NCBI RefSeq assembly: GCF_014646095.1
Contig: NZ_BMMU01000005.1
Span: 51,005-115,004, forward strand
Reading direction: 5' to 3'
Length of the DNA stretch: 64,000 bases
Origin: Streptomyces lacrimifluminis
GTDB taxonomy: Bacteria; Actinomycetota; Actinomycetes; Streptomycetales; Streptomycetaceae
Positions 1 through 7,954 of this stretch are shown in pieces. A program made the position numbers and the translations under genes. The first letter of the stretch is position 1, and each line of letters begins with the position of its first letter. The notes under the pieces are model-generated. The model had not been told where the DNA came from, ran no database searches, and saw only the letters and a list, made by a program, of their open reading frames with translations.

Positions 1-714
1 ATCGTCCGGTTTTTGACCGGATGCCCGACGCTCGGCCACGATCTCGTCGACGACGAGATGCATATCGGCCAGGGCCCGGTTGAATGTGAGGTTGGCCGGC
101 AGCGGAAGCCGGTAGAGCGGTCCCGCCGGGATCACCATGCGCCGGTACATCCCCAGGAACACCGTGGCGAGCGCGGCGCACAGCCGTTCGGCCCGCTCGT
201 CCATGTAGTCGCCGCGCAGCAGACAGCGGGCCGCGATCCGCACGGCGATCCGGAAGGACTCCGAGGTGCAGTCGATGACCTCGCCCGGCTGCCAGCGCCG
301 GGCGAACGCCTGCGCCTCCTCCGTCATGACCGGCCCGTACTCGGGGAGGACGTCCAGCCTGAACGCGGGCTGGATGGTGCGCCGTTGACGCCGGTGGGTG
401 GGCCCGTTGGCGGTGGCCACGCCCTCCTTGCCGAGCAGTCCTTCGAGGGACTCCCACAGCGGGCCGCCGATGATGTAGTCGGGGTTCAGCGCGAGTTCCC
501 CGACCAGTTCCGGCGCGGTGGCGGCGTACACCGTCTTGGGGCCGAGTTTCAGCCGTACGACGTCGCCGTGGTCGCGGAGCCGGGCGAAGTAGCCCAGCGG
601 GTCGCGGAGCAGCTGCCAGCCGTGGCCGAGGAGCGGGACACCGCCGCCCGCGAAGGGCGGATCGGGCAGCTCCCTGGCGTGGGGGGACGCGGGACGTACT
701 GATTCGACGGTCAT
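1..714 (-). CDS. cyp170A1: Cytochrome P450 CYP170A1-like (albaflavenone monooxygenase), N-terminal part, cut by window edge
   Basis: Only the first 238 codons are in the window; the heme-binding Cys region lies outside. The visible part has the P450 N-terminal domain, including [15 protein letters not shown], a C-helix stretch [14 protein letters not shown] and a region ending RASGQKPDD. It closely resembles the S. coelicolor enzyme that oxidises epi-isozizaene to albaflavenols and albaflavenone. The ATG at 714 overlaps the stop codon of the terpene synthase by four bases (ATGA), so the two are translationally coupled, as in S. coelicolor. The identity is strong because both sequence and partner gene match. 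The missing C-terminus means catalytic competence cannot be judged. Confidence 0.92.
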   Translation of the reverse strand, partial: MTVESVRPASPHARELPDPPFAGGGVPLLGHGWQLLRDPLGYFARLRDHGDVVRLKLGPKTVYAATAPELVGELALNPDYIIGGPLWESLEGLLGKEGVATANGPTHRRQRRTIQPAFRLDVLPEYGPVMTEEAQAFARRWQPGEVIDCTSESFRIAVRIAARCLLRGDYMDERAERLCAALATVFLGMYRRMVIPAGPLYRLPLPANLTFNRALADMHLVVDEIVAERRASGQKPDD

Positions 715-1796
715 TTCTCACCTGCCGCTTCGTTGTTGACGTACGGGGGTGTGGAGCGGTCGTCCCAGTTGTCGACCATGTAGCGGCCGGACTCGTGGTG
801 GAACCAGTAGACGGAACTGAACCAGTTCCGCATATTGCCGAGGCAGGAACTCACCGCGGTGCTGATCTGCTTTCCCCGCGCACTGCCGTCGTCCAGTGAT
901 TCGGCGAACCTGCGCACTTCCTGTTCCGTCGAGAGGAATTCCATGACGGCCCCCTCGACCCGCCCTCTGATTTCCGTGACGGCCTCTTCGAGTGTCAGCC
1001 CGTCGTGCCGGATCAGACTGATTCCGAGATTGTGCACCTCGTCGCCCGCGATTTCCTTCGGGAGCGAGCAGAGGTCGTTGTACCAGGCGGCGAATTCCTG
1101 ACTCAGTAGCGCCGCCCGGCGGAATGCCGGGTGTTTCCTCACCATGGCCGGAAGTTCACATCCCGCGCTCGGTTCCAGGAGATCGGTCCAGATCCAGTGC
1201 GCGAAGGTGAGCCGCCGAAGTTCGAGATATTCATCGACTTTTGGCACGGTTCCGTTTGTGCGGTTACGGAATTCACGGTCGTATGCCTCGATCACCTCGT
1301 GGAAGTGCCGCGCGAAGCGGGCGTTCCACCTCCTGCCCAGGAACGAGTACAGGCGCAGCACACTGTCCGCGAACCCCGCGACCAGCGGGTCCCGGTGGTA
1401 CAGAAACAGCCCGGGTGCGTCCAGGGCGGCATGGAGCCGGCCCTTGAGATGCCGCCAGGAGGCGGGTCGGCCGTGCACGATGTCGCGGTCGTGGCGGTCG
1501 TCCCAGACGAAGAACCAGGCACTGAAGTCCGCTATCGCCTGGAGTACCTCCTCCGGGGCGCCGAGGTAGTACCCGGCCATGAGGTCGGTGTAGCAAAGTC
1601 CGTCGGCATATTCTGCGACCTTGTCCGCCGACATGAGGCGTTTTTCCAGCAGCCAGCCCCTGGTCATCTCCTGCAGTCGGGGCCAATACGGATGCAGTTG
1701 CCGGGGAAACGCCGCCTCGATCACAGGTAAGGCCAGTGATGGTGGGATCGCTACCGCTGGTGTCGCCGGTGAGGTGCTGTATGGGAAAGCAGGCAC
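711..1796 (-). CDS. eizS: Epi-isozizaene synthase (class I sesquiterpene cyclase)
   Basis: Cyclises farnesyl diphosphate to epi-isozizaene, precursor of the volatile antibiotic albaflavenone. The aspartate-rich metal motif DDRHD starts at residue 99 and the NSE-type motif reads NDLCSLPKE. The C-terminus ([15 protein letters not shown]) is of the same type as the S. coelicolor Cyc1 protein. An in-frame ORF extends 44 codons further upstream to 1928. I chose the GTG at 1796 because it gives 361 residues, the family length, puts DDRHD at 99, and has a GAGAGGGG ribosome site. The stop overlaps the P450 start. Bases 1797-2016 upstream hold no other gene and presumably carry its promoter, which I could not pinpoint. 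Confidence 0.95.
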   Translation of the reverse strand: MPAFPYSTSPATPAVAIPPSLALPVIEAAFPRQLHPYWPRLQEMTRGWLLEKRLMSADKVAEYADGLCYTDLMAGYYLGAPEEVLQAIADFSAWFFVWDDRHDRDIVHGRPASWRHLKGRLHAALDAPGLFLYHRDPLVAGFADSVLRLYSFLGRRWNARFARHFHEVIEAYDREFRNRTNGTVPKVDEYLELRRLTFAHWIWTDLLEPSAGCELPAMVRKHPAFRRAALLSQEFAAWYNDLCSLPKEIAGDEVHNLGISLIRHDGLTLEEAVTEIRGRVEGAVMEFLSTEQEVRRFAESLDDGSARGKQISTAVSSCLGNMRNWFSSVYWFHHESGRYMVDNWDDRSTPPYVNNEAAGEK

Positions 1797-2016
1797 GAAC
1801 AAACCCCTCTCAGCCGCGAGTTGGCGCAACACCTCTCCCGCTGTGCCGGGCGTGCGCCGTTGCGTATCCCCGCAGTTCCCATTCAGCACCACAACTGACC
1901 GTTCTGGGAACGGATTTGCTTCCTTCACTACCCCAAGCTGCCGAGATTCACCTCTCGCTTGACTGATTCTGGATCACTGGAGGCGCGCTTGAGTCCAGAT
2001 TTCGATCGAACGTGCG

Positions 2017-2079
2017 ACGGACACGCGAACGGCTCCTGGTCAGAGCCTCACCCTGACCAGGAGCCGTTCGCGTGTCCGT
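2017..2079. terminator. Very long perfect hairpin terminator (27-bp stem, 9-nt loop)
   Basis: Bases 2017-2043 and 2053-2079 are perfect reverse complements around loop 2044-2052. It lies 25 bases past the def stop codon on the minus strand, so it most likely ends def transcription before the eizS promoter. There is no T-tract, which is usual for Streptomyces. Confidence 0.85.
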
Positions 2080-2104
2080 GTGCCTCAGACGTTGTCAGAA
2101 GTTG

Positions 2105-2755
2105 TCAGTCGTTCGCGACCACGGGGTACCGGGGCTCGTTCTCGGCCATCTGCCGCAGCGCGTCCTTGCGCTCACGCTTGGAGAGCCGGTCGATGTACAG
2201 GTACCCGTACAGGTGATCGGTCTCGTGCTGCAGACAGCGCGCGAAGTAGCCGGTGCCGCGCACCTTGATCGGGTTGCCCTTCTCGTCCTGCCCGGTCACC
2301 TCGGCGTAGTCGGGCCGAGCGAGCGGCGCGTACGCGGTCGGCACCGAGAGGCAGCCCTCGTTGCTGTCGTCCAGCCGGCGCCGGTCGGCGGGCAGCTCGA
2401 CCAGCTTCGGGTTGCAGATGACACCGGTGTGCCGGGCGCCCTCGTCGTCGGGGCAGTCGTAGATGAAGACCTTCAGGTCGACGCCCACCTGGTTGGCGGC
2501 GAGGCCGACGCCCTCGGCGGTGCGCTGGCTGGCGAACATGTCCGCGACCAGCTGGTCCAGCTCCGCGCCGAACTCGGTGACGTCCTGGCACTCCTTGTGC
2601 AGCACCGGGTTGCCGACGACGGTGATGGGCCGCGAGGTCCCGCGCTCACGCCAGGCGGCCTCGCGCTCCTCGCCGTCCTCGGTGTCGATGACGAAGCCCT
2701 CGTCGTCCACGGGAAGCACGCCCACGTGCTGCTGATCGGTGTCCTGCTGCGCCAT
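2105..2755 (-). CDS. def: Peptide deformylase
   Basis: Removes the formyl group from the N-terminal methionine of nascent proteins using a metal ion. All three signature motifs are present: [17 protein letters not shown] (with the metal-binding Cys) and QHETDHLYG (the HExxH-type motif with two metal His and the catalytic Glu). At 216 residues it is longer than minimal deformylases, with about 35 extra acidic N-terminal residues, as is common in actinomycetes. It is a single gene followed by a strong hairpin. It is a housekeeping gene; other actinomycete deformylase copies may exist elsewhere. Confidence 0.95.
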   Translation of the reverse strand: MAQQDTDQQHVGVLPVDDEGFVIDTEDGEEREAAWRERGTSRPITVVGNPVLHKECQDVTEFGAELDQLVADMFASQRTAEGVGLAANQVGVDLKVFIYDCPDDEGARHTGVICNPKLVELPADRRRLDDSNEGCLSVPTAYAPLARPDYAEVTGQDEKGNPIKVRGTGYFARCLQHETDHLYGYLYIDRLSKRERKDALRQMAENEPRYPVVAND

Positions 2756-2829
2756 GACCGACGTATGCCTTCCTGCAAAAACTGGGGTGAGTTGCTGATA
2801 CAGGGTACGGGGAGCGCCCTGACAGGGGT

Positions 2830-2870
2830 GCGGGGAACTGCGCGATCAGCCACAACGGACCCGCACCCGG
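2830..2870. repeat. Dispersed Streptomyces intergenic repeat, copy 1
   Basis: The block around CGCGATCAGCCACAACGG, followed by CCGCACCCG, recurs at 13361-13394 with few changes. It lies between def and the upstream TPR gene. I know this motif as common in Streptomyces intergenic DNA; its function is not known to me. Confidence 0.6.
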
Positions 2871-2879
2871 CAACGAGAC

Positions 2880-3860
2880 CTAACACACCTCTTCGAGATC
2901 CCGCCAGTCCCGGCTCTCCGGACTGTCCGCGACCCACCCGTCCAGCAACCCGCGCACGAGGGACGCCGGGGCAGCGATGCCACACTCCCGCTCCGGCGCC
3001 CACAACTGCCCGTCCGTACGGTGTCCCAGCGGCCCGGGGTGCCCCGGCTCACTGTGGTCGTGCGGATCGAGATGCTCACCGTCACCCTCGTCGGACGGCA
3101 TCCGGGACTCCGAGCACGTGCGGCACAGCAACCGCACCGACGACGACCAGTCCTCCGCGGCGAAGCCGGCGTCGGACGCCAGTCGCTCCAGGGCGTCCCG
3201 GTCGTCCTCGGCGGCGGCTTCCAGGAGGACCACCCAGGTGGGTACGGGCGAGGGCGCCCACAGCTCGATCTCGTCGAACACGGGGTAGGAGTGCCCGGCC
3301 GCGGTCGTCCGCTCCCCGTGCGGCACTCCGTCGTGCAGCACGACCTCGCCCCAGCGCCGCCCGGAGGACGGCAGCGGGATCGACAGCACCTCGATACGGG
3401 CGGGGTCCAGCCGCCGCCCCCACACGACCTCGGCCTCGCCCTCGGGCGACAGCCGTACGGCCGCGCTGCCCAGATCCATCCCGACGGGCTCACCGGCGGC
3501 GGTGGCACCCCCGGGCACCCGCAGCCCGTACGCCTGCCAGGCCCGCCGGGCCAGCGGCCAGTCCTGGAGGGCGGTGGCCGCGATGCCCACGTTCCACCAA
3601 TCGGGGGCCCCGGTCTCCCGGTCCAGCAGCGCCACGGCGCGCAGGCCTGCCGCCCGGGCCTGCTCCCAGTCGTGCCGGAACTTGTGCAGCAGAGCGAGGT
3701 TGAACCAGGACTCGGACAGCCAGGGTTCAAGATCGGCGGCACGTGTCAGCAGCGCGCCCGCGTCCTCGTACCGCCCGTCACCGATCAGCGTGAACGCGCG
3801 ATCGGTGGCCTGCCGCCATGAGGCGGAGGGCCGGTGCCGCCCCTTGCCGAAGATCCTCAC
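2880..3860 (-). CDS. Tetratricopeptide-repeat protein of unknown function
   Basis: A 326-residue soluble protein. Residues about 15-110 contain TPR-like helical pairs (for example LSESWFNLALLHKFRHDWEQA and WWNVGIAATALQDWPLARRAW). The middle is a beta-rich domain with a GMDLGSAAVRL stretch, and the C-terminus is acidic and His-rich (HLDPHDHSEPGHPGP). No catalytic motif is recognisable. The ORF opens at 3962, but GTG 3860 (start MRIFGKGRHRPS) is preferred because the extension is low quality and GGCGGGAA precedes the GTG. TPR proteins usually scaffold protein contacts; the partner here is unknown. Confidence 0.75.
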   Translation of the reverse strand: MRIFGKGRHRPSASWRQATDRAFTLIGDGRYEDAGALLTRAADLEPWLSESWFNLALLHKFRHDWEQARAAGLRAVALLDRETGAPDWWNVGIAATALQDWPLARRAWQAYGLRVPGGATAAGEPVGMDLGSAAVRLSPEGEAEVVWGRRLDPARIEVLSIPLPSSGRRWGEVVLHDGVPHGERTTAAGHSYPVFDEIELWAPSPVPTWVVLLEAAAEDDRDALERLASDAGFAAEDWSSSVRLLCRTCSESRMPSDEGDGEHLDPHDHSEPGHPGPLGHRTDGQLWAPERECGIAAPASLVRGLLDGWVADSPESRDWRDLEEVC

Positions 3861-4017
3861 GATTCCCGCCTGCCAGTGCCGTGGAGTGGGCCGGCTTCTG
3901 CCCCCGTACAGCCTCTCCCTCGCATCCAACCACGGACCGCTGGAGGGGCGCTCATTACCCATGGGTTACCCAACCGAGGGCAGCGTAAGACCGTCCACCC
4001 CTCTCCCACCACCATCT

Positions 4018-5244
4018 TCAACCGATGCGCTCCCGGACGACTCCGCCATTCCTGGCGAGTACCCGCCCGAGGGATTCCACCACTTCGGGCTGATAGTCCC
4101 GGCCGGTTCCCAGCCGCAGCTCCTCGAGCGCCCGCAGCGGACCGCCCGCTCCGGCGTCCCGCACCTTCTCCTCGTAGGCGTTGACGGTCCGCACGATGCG
4201 CGCGGACACCGGTTGCTCCCGGTACGGATCGGCCTGCCGCTCCACCACCACGGCAACCGCCGCCGCCACCCCCGTCTGCCGTACGACGGCCCCGCCGAGC
4301 AGCGCGATCCGGCGCTGTTCCTCCACCGGGAGTACGGCGGTGGCCCCGGCCGGTACCGGGTCGACGAGGCTGAGCTGCCCGATGTCGTGCATGAGGGCCG
4401 CGTACTCCAGCACGGTCAGCTCCGCCTCCGACAGCCCCAGTTCCCGCCCCACCGCCCGGCTGAGCACCGCGACGCGCCGCGCGTGCCCGGCCGGGGTGTA
4501 CCCGGCGATCTCGGTGGCGCGGGCCAGGGACGCGATCGTCTGCCGATAGGTGGCCCGCACGGCCGCGTACCGCCGGAAGGCGAGCTGCGTGAGGAGCAGC
4601 GGCAGCGAGAAGACGGGCAGCGCCCAGAGCCCGACGACGGCGACGGCCAGCGCCATGACCACCCCGGTGGCGCACACGGCGGTCCCGATCCCCAGCATGG
4701 CCCGCAGCTCGTCCCGCAGCAGCGGACCGAAGGGCCAGCCGGTGCGCGCGTGGGCGAGCGCGGCGGCGAGTACGGCGTCGCAGAGCGCGGTGAGCACGAG
4801 CAGCGCGACGAGCAGCAGAACGTAGGCGGGGCCGCCCCAGGCTTCGAACACGCCCTGGTTGTAGAGGGGTTGGAAGCAGATGGCGGCGAACCCGGCGGTG
4901 AGCACCCGGCGGGCGAGATGGTCGGCGGTCGGCCCCTGTCCGCGCGCGACATGCGGTACGCAGCCGACGAGGGTGGCCGCGACGACGACGGCGACGACCT
5001 GAAACGCCCCATGGTGCGTGGCCCGCCCGGCGTCCTCCCCGAGCAGCGCGTACGACAGCGCTCCGGCGGCGGCGAGCGGCGCCGCCTCCCGCGACTCGGG
5101 CCCGCTCCACCGCGTCAGCTCCCCGAGCGTGACAAGCAGCCCGAAGGAGAGCGCGACGGCACGCCCGTCGAGGCCGGACCAGAAAGTGTGGGCGAGGGAG
5201 AGAAGGGTGAGAAGGGCGGCGGCGGCATGAACGAGGGCTCTCAT
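4018..5244 (-). CDS. Membrane protein with degenerate HD (HD-GYP-like) domain
   Basis: Residues 1-225 contain about six hydrophobic membrane segments. The cytoplasmic C-terminus carries an HD-type phosphohydrolase fold with GHARRVAVLSRAVG and MHDIGQ (HD at 286-287). The helix that carries the HHE and GYP signatures in active c-di-GMP phosphodiesterases is replaced by an Ala/Val-rich stretch with no HHExxDGxGYP, so catalysis is doubtful. Its ATG overlaps the stop of the intact HD-GYP gene (ATGA), indicating one operon and probably one complex. S. coelicolor and S. venezuelae carry two HD-GYP-type proteins (HdgA/HdgB) and, as I recall, this locus is where such genes sit. The likely role is as a regulatory partner. 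Confidence 0.75.
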   Translation of the reverse strand: MRALVHAAAALLTLLSLAHTFWSGLDGRAVALSFGLLVTLGELTRWSGPESREAAPLAAAGALSYALLGEDAGRATHHGAFQVVAVVVAATLVGCVPHVARGQGPTADHLARRVLTAGFAAICFQPLYNQGVFEAWGGPAYVLLLVALLVLTALCDAVLAAALAHARTGWPFGPLLRDELRAMLGIGTAVCATGVVMALAVAVVGLWALPVFSLPLLLTQLAFRRYAAVRATYRQTIASLARATEIAGYTPAGHARRVAVLSRAVGRELGLSEAELTVLEYAALMHDIGQLSLVDPVPAGATAVLPVEEQRRIALLGGAVVRQTGVAAAVAVVVERQADPYREQPVSARIVRTVNAYEEKVRDAGAGGPLRALEELRLGTGRDYQPEVVESLGRVLARNGGVVRERIG

Positions 5245-6947
5245 GTCACCCCGCCGTCACTCCGAACCTGCCCAGGAAGGGGAACGGGAAGGGAAAGGGG
5301 ATCGGGGCCGGAGTCGGGATCGGGGCTGGGGCCAGGGCCAGGGACACGGCCGGGGAGGCGGCCGGAGTCGGGGAGACGGCCGGGGCCGGAGTCGGGACCA
5401 GGGACGGGGCCGGGGCCGGGACCGGGGCCGGGACCAGGGCCGGGGAGACGGCCGGGGAGGCGGCCGGAGTCGGGACCGGGGCCGGGGAGACGGCCGGGGA
5501 CAGGGCCGGAGTCGGGGCCAGGGAGACAGCCGGGGACGAGGCCGCTGGGACCGGGGACAGGGCCGGAGTCGGGGCACGTTGGTGTCCGACTGGAAACGGG
5601 CGGAGTGGGTGGGTAATCACGACGGGACTGGACCCCGTCAGCTGTCACCACCGGATGCCACCCACCCCGTCGGCCGAGCGCACGCGTCAACGCCCCCACC
5701 ATCACCGGATCGAACTGCGACCCCGCGCACCTCTCCAGTTCCGCCAGAGCAACCCGCACCGGCCGGGCCCGGCTGTACGACCGGGTCGACGTCATCGCGT
5801 CGAACGCGTCCGCGACGGCGACCACACGCGCGAACTCCGGGATCTGGCCGCCGACCAGCCCGTAGGGGTACCCGCTCCCGTCCAGCCGCTCGTGATGGTG
5901 CAGGATCGCCGACCGGGCCTCCCCGAGGAAGCCGATCCCCCGGACCATCTCGTGTCCGTACTCCGGGTGCAGCTCGATCACGCGCCGCTCCTGGGGGGTC
6001 AACGGCCCGTCCTTGCGCAGCAGCCGCGTGGGCACGCCCAGCTTGCCCACGTCGTGCAGGATTCCGGCGAACCGCAGCAGTTCGACCCGCTCGTCGTCCA
6101 TGCCCAGTTCCCGCGCGATCATCATCGACGCCTGCCCGACCCGCTCGCTGTGCCCGCGCGTGTATCCGTCCTTGATGTCCACGGCCTGCACGAGCGCCCT
6201 GATCGTCGCCTGGTGCGCCGCCCGCTCCCGGTGGTACTGCGCGAACACCCACCAGGACACCCACATCGGCAGCAGCACGAGCAACGCGGCGACGGGCCCG
6301 TACGGGCCGCGCCACAGGACGGCCATCATCAGCCCGGCGAGCCCGTGCACCCCGACCGGCACCAGTGACCGTACGAACAGCCCCCGCCAGGCCAGCCGCA
6401 CCGGCACCCGTTCGGCGAGCGCCAGGATGCCTCCGTCGAGCAGGGCCAGGACCAGGCAGAACGCGACAACGGCCACCCCGGCGGTGACCAACGTGTACGG
6501 AAAGTAGGAGGAGACGACCGCGTCCGGCCCGCCGAGCGACCAGTGCACCCACGAGGCCGTCCAGGCGCCGATCCCCAGCTGCCCGGCCCGCCAGACCCGA
6601 CGCGGCCAGGGCGTTCGCTCGCCGCCCCGGACGAGCAGCGCGCCCGGCAGCGGCACAAGGGCGGCAGCCGCGGGCGGCAGCAGGAAGGCAGCGGCGAGCA
6701 GGACGGGCGTGTGCCACCGGGGCGGCCCGCCACCGGCGCCCCCGGGGCCGGTGGCGCCCGGCCCCTCGTGCCCCCGGCCCCCGCCGAACCGGCCGACCGC
6801 GAGCTGCTCGCACGCGGCGCACAGCGCGGTGAACAGCGCCACGGCGCCCCAGGGGGCGTGCGCGAACCGGACGGGCGCCGCACAGAGGACGGCTCCCACG
6901 GCGACGGCGATGACGTAGACACGCGCCCACGGCGTGATCGACCGCAT
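5241..6947 (-). CDS. Membrane HD-GYP phosphohydrolase, candidate cyclic-di-nucleotide phosphodiesterase
   Basis: The 568-residue protein has six to seven membrane segments (residues about 8-235) followed by an intact HD-GYP domain: GHSERVGQASMMIA, LHDVGK with HD at 298-299, and HHERLDGSGYPYGL with GYP at 359-361, then VADAFDAMTS. These are the metal ligands and GYP signature of c-di-GMP hydrolases. From about residue 450 the protein becomes a roughly 115-residue Pro-Gly-Asp-Ser tail encoded by a tandem repeat, which is not part of the family. It is coupled by ATGA to the degenerate HD protein downstream. In streptomycetes c-di-GMP controls the onset of sporulation, so a developmental role is plausible, but the substrate is not proved by sequence. 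Confidence 0.85.
   Translation of the reverse strand: MRSITPWARVYVIAVAVGAVLCAAPVRFAHAPWGAVALFTALCAACEQLAVGRFGGGRGHEGPGATGPGGAGGGPPRWHTPVLLAAAFLLPPAAAALVPLPGALLVRGGERTPWPRRVWRAGQLGIGAWTASWVHWSLGGPDAVVSSYFPYTLVTAGVAVVAFCLVLALLDGGILALAERVPVRLAWRGLFVRSLVPVGVHGLAGLMMAVLWRGPYGPVAALLVLLPMWVSWWVFAQYHRERAAHQATIRALVQAVDIKDGYTRGHSERVGQASMMIARELGMDDERVELLRFAGILHDVGKLGVPTRLLRKDGPLTPQERRVIELHPEYGHEMVRGIGFLGEARSAILHHHERLDGSGYPYGLVGGQIPEFARVVAVADAFDAMTSTRSYSRARPVRVALAELERCAGSQFDPVMVGALTRALGRRGGWHPVVTADGVQSRRDYPPTPPVSSRTPTCPDSGPVPGPSGLVPGCLPGPDSGPVPGRLPGPGPDSGRLPGRLPGPGPGPGPGPGPVPGPDSGPGRLPDSGRLPGRVPGPGPSPDPDSGPDPLSLPVPLPGQVRSDGGVT
5290..5580. repeat. Low-complexity GC-rich tandem repeat encoding a Pro-Gly tail
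   Basis: About 290 bases are made of imperfect short units such as GGGACCGGGGCC and GGAGTCGGGA, with near-repeats of about 30 bases (for example the phrase GGGGAGACGGCCGGGGAGGCGGCCGG). Several frames are open on both strands as a result. The true reading is the C-terminal tail of the HD-GYP protein. Length variation by slippage is expected. Confidence 0.85.
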
Positions 6948-7150
6948 GGCGCTCCCCTCCCCCGCGTCCCGGACCGGCGCCGGCCGGGCTGACGTTCGGC
7001 ACCAGCCCGTTCAGGCTCCGGGACATGGAGGATAGGACGGCCGACCGCGGCCGTACGGAGGGATTGACCGAATCTCAGGCCTCAGGAACCGCAGATTAGC
7101 CCGTTAGGGTGAGCCGACCTGTCGGGTCGACAGACCGGCTCGGCAGATCA

Positions 7151-7206
7151 GGTCGGCAGGTCGGCAGGTCGGCAGGTCGGCAGGTCGGCAGGTCGGCAGG
7201 TCGGCT
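7151..7206. repeat. Tandem octamer repeat (7 copies of GGTCGGCA)
   Basis: Six perfect copies and one variant (GGTCGGCT) run from 7151 to 7206, abutting the stop codon of the Roadblock gene. The unit is 8 bases and so not in frame with triplets. A small hairpin (CTGTCG-GGT-CGACAG, 7119-7133) lies just beyond. The whole stretch 6948-7205 holds no gene. Confidence 0.95.
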
Positions 7207-7649
7207 CAGTACGCCACATCCGCCGCCAGCACCTTGGTCAACTCCTCGACCGTGGCCGGGGATTCGCGCTGGAACGTGGCGATGTCCAGCCCGTCGTCGC
7301 CCACGACGGTCAGCAGCGCGCGTTCGCCGACGGCCAGCACGATGACATGCCCGGAGCCGCACCGGGCGACCACCTCGCGCAGAGCGCCGATCTTCGCCTG
7401 CTCGGCGATACGACGGCTGACCCCGAGCGTCGCGGCGGCGAGCGCCGCGACCGACTCGGGGTGCACGGTGTCCGCGTCGGCCACGACGAGAAGGCCGTCC
7501 ACCGTGGACAGAACGCTCTCCGAGACTCCCATCACCCGGTCTCGCAACGAGATCAGGATGTCGGTCAGCTGGGCGGACTGGGGAGATTGAGGGGATCGGG
7601 GAGGCTGCGGATTGTCGCTCAGGGGACTCGGAGGGCTCAGGGGACCCAT
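7206..7649 (-). CDS. Roadblock/LC7-domain protein with Pro-Ser-rich N-terminus
   Basis: The first 28 residues are Pro/Ser/Gln-rich. Residues 30-147 fit the Roadblock/LC7 fold: a helix with DILISLRDRVMGV, the strand pair GLLVVADADT, the helix AALAAATLGVSRRIA, then HVIVLAVGERALLTVVG. Such proteins act as regulators or scaffolds of small GTPases in Streptomyces conservons and in Myxococcus MglB. There is no adjacent GTPase gene here. The ATG at 7649 is supported by AAGGAG eight bases upstream. It is the last gene of a minus-strand cluster with other Roadblock-like genes, and the octamer repeat begins at its stop codon. Confidence 0.75.
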   Translation of the reverse strand: MGPLSPPSPLSDNPQPPRSPQSPQSAQLTDILISLRDRVMGVSESVLSTVDGLLVVADADTVHPESVAALAAATLGVSRRIAEQAKIGALREVVARCGSGHVIVLAVGERALLTVVGDDGLDIATFQRESPATVEELTKVLAADVAY

Positions 7650-7667
7650 GGGACGTACTCCTTGCGG

Positions 7668-7832
7668 TCAGTCGGGCTCAGGAAGAGCACGCAACGCATG
7701 GCGGACCCGCCGCAGCGTCTCGACAGAGGGTTGATCGGCGGCCAGCTCTTCGGCCGAGGGGCCCAGCTGGGCAGGGTTCGCGGCACCCCGTACGGGAAGC
7801 GCCTTCCGTACGGGCAGAGGGGGTTCTCTCAC
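7668..7832 (-). CDS. Small ORF, 54 aa, possibly the 3' half of a frameshifted gene
   Basis: Read from GTG 7832 the peptide is basic then acidic (REPPLPVRKALPVR, then AEELAADQPSVETLRRVRHAL). Codon use is Streptomyces-like in this frame only downstream of about 7832. Upstream, the same frame has poor third-position GC, while the adjoining ORF (7829-7954) has excellent third-position GC. The two overlap by GTGA. Either they are two coupled tiny genes or one gene with a frameshift near 7830. No family is recognised. It lacks its own ribosome site. Confidence 0.45.
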   Translation of the reverse strand: MREPPLPVRKALPVRGAANPAQLGPSAEELAADQPSVETLRRVRHALRALPEPD

Positions 7833-7954
7833 ACCCGGGTCGTCTTGGACCGCGTTTCCCTCATCGTGTGCCTCATCGATTCCGTCAGCACGTCGGTCGG
7901 TGCTTCCCTCAGCACTTCGGTCAGTGCCTGGGTCATCTCTTCCATCGTCCGCAC
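7829..7954 (-). CDS. Small ORF, 41 aa, directly after the DUF4388-like gene
   Basis: It starts at GTG 7954, immediately after the stop codon of the upstream gene, with GGGGGGAAG as ribosome site. The peptide is a plausible amphipathic helix (residues MEEMTQALTEVLREAP, then DVLTESMRHTMRE). Almost every third codon base is G or C, which argues that it is translated. A longer reading of the same stretch in another frame (GTG 7958) was rejected on codon use. See the neighbouring ORF for the possible frameshift. Function is unknown. Confidence 0.5.
   Translation of the reverse strand: MRTMEEMTQALTEVLREAPTDVLTESMRHTMRETRSKTTRV

Noticed and set aside
1797..1928. 44-codon N-terminal extension of the terpene synthase
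   Set aside because: The GTG at 1796 gives the family length of 361 and puts DDRHD at residue 99; third-position GC drops in the extension.
7151..7206. Octamer array as CRISPR
   Set aside because: Units are 8 bp without spacers and there are no cas genes.
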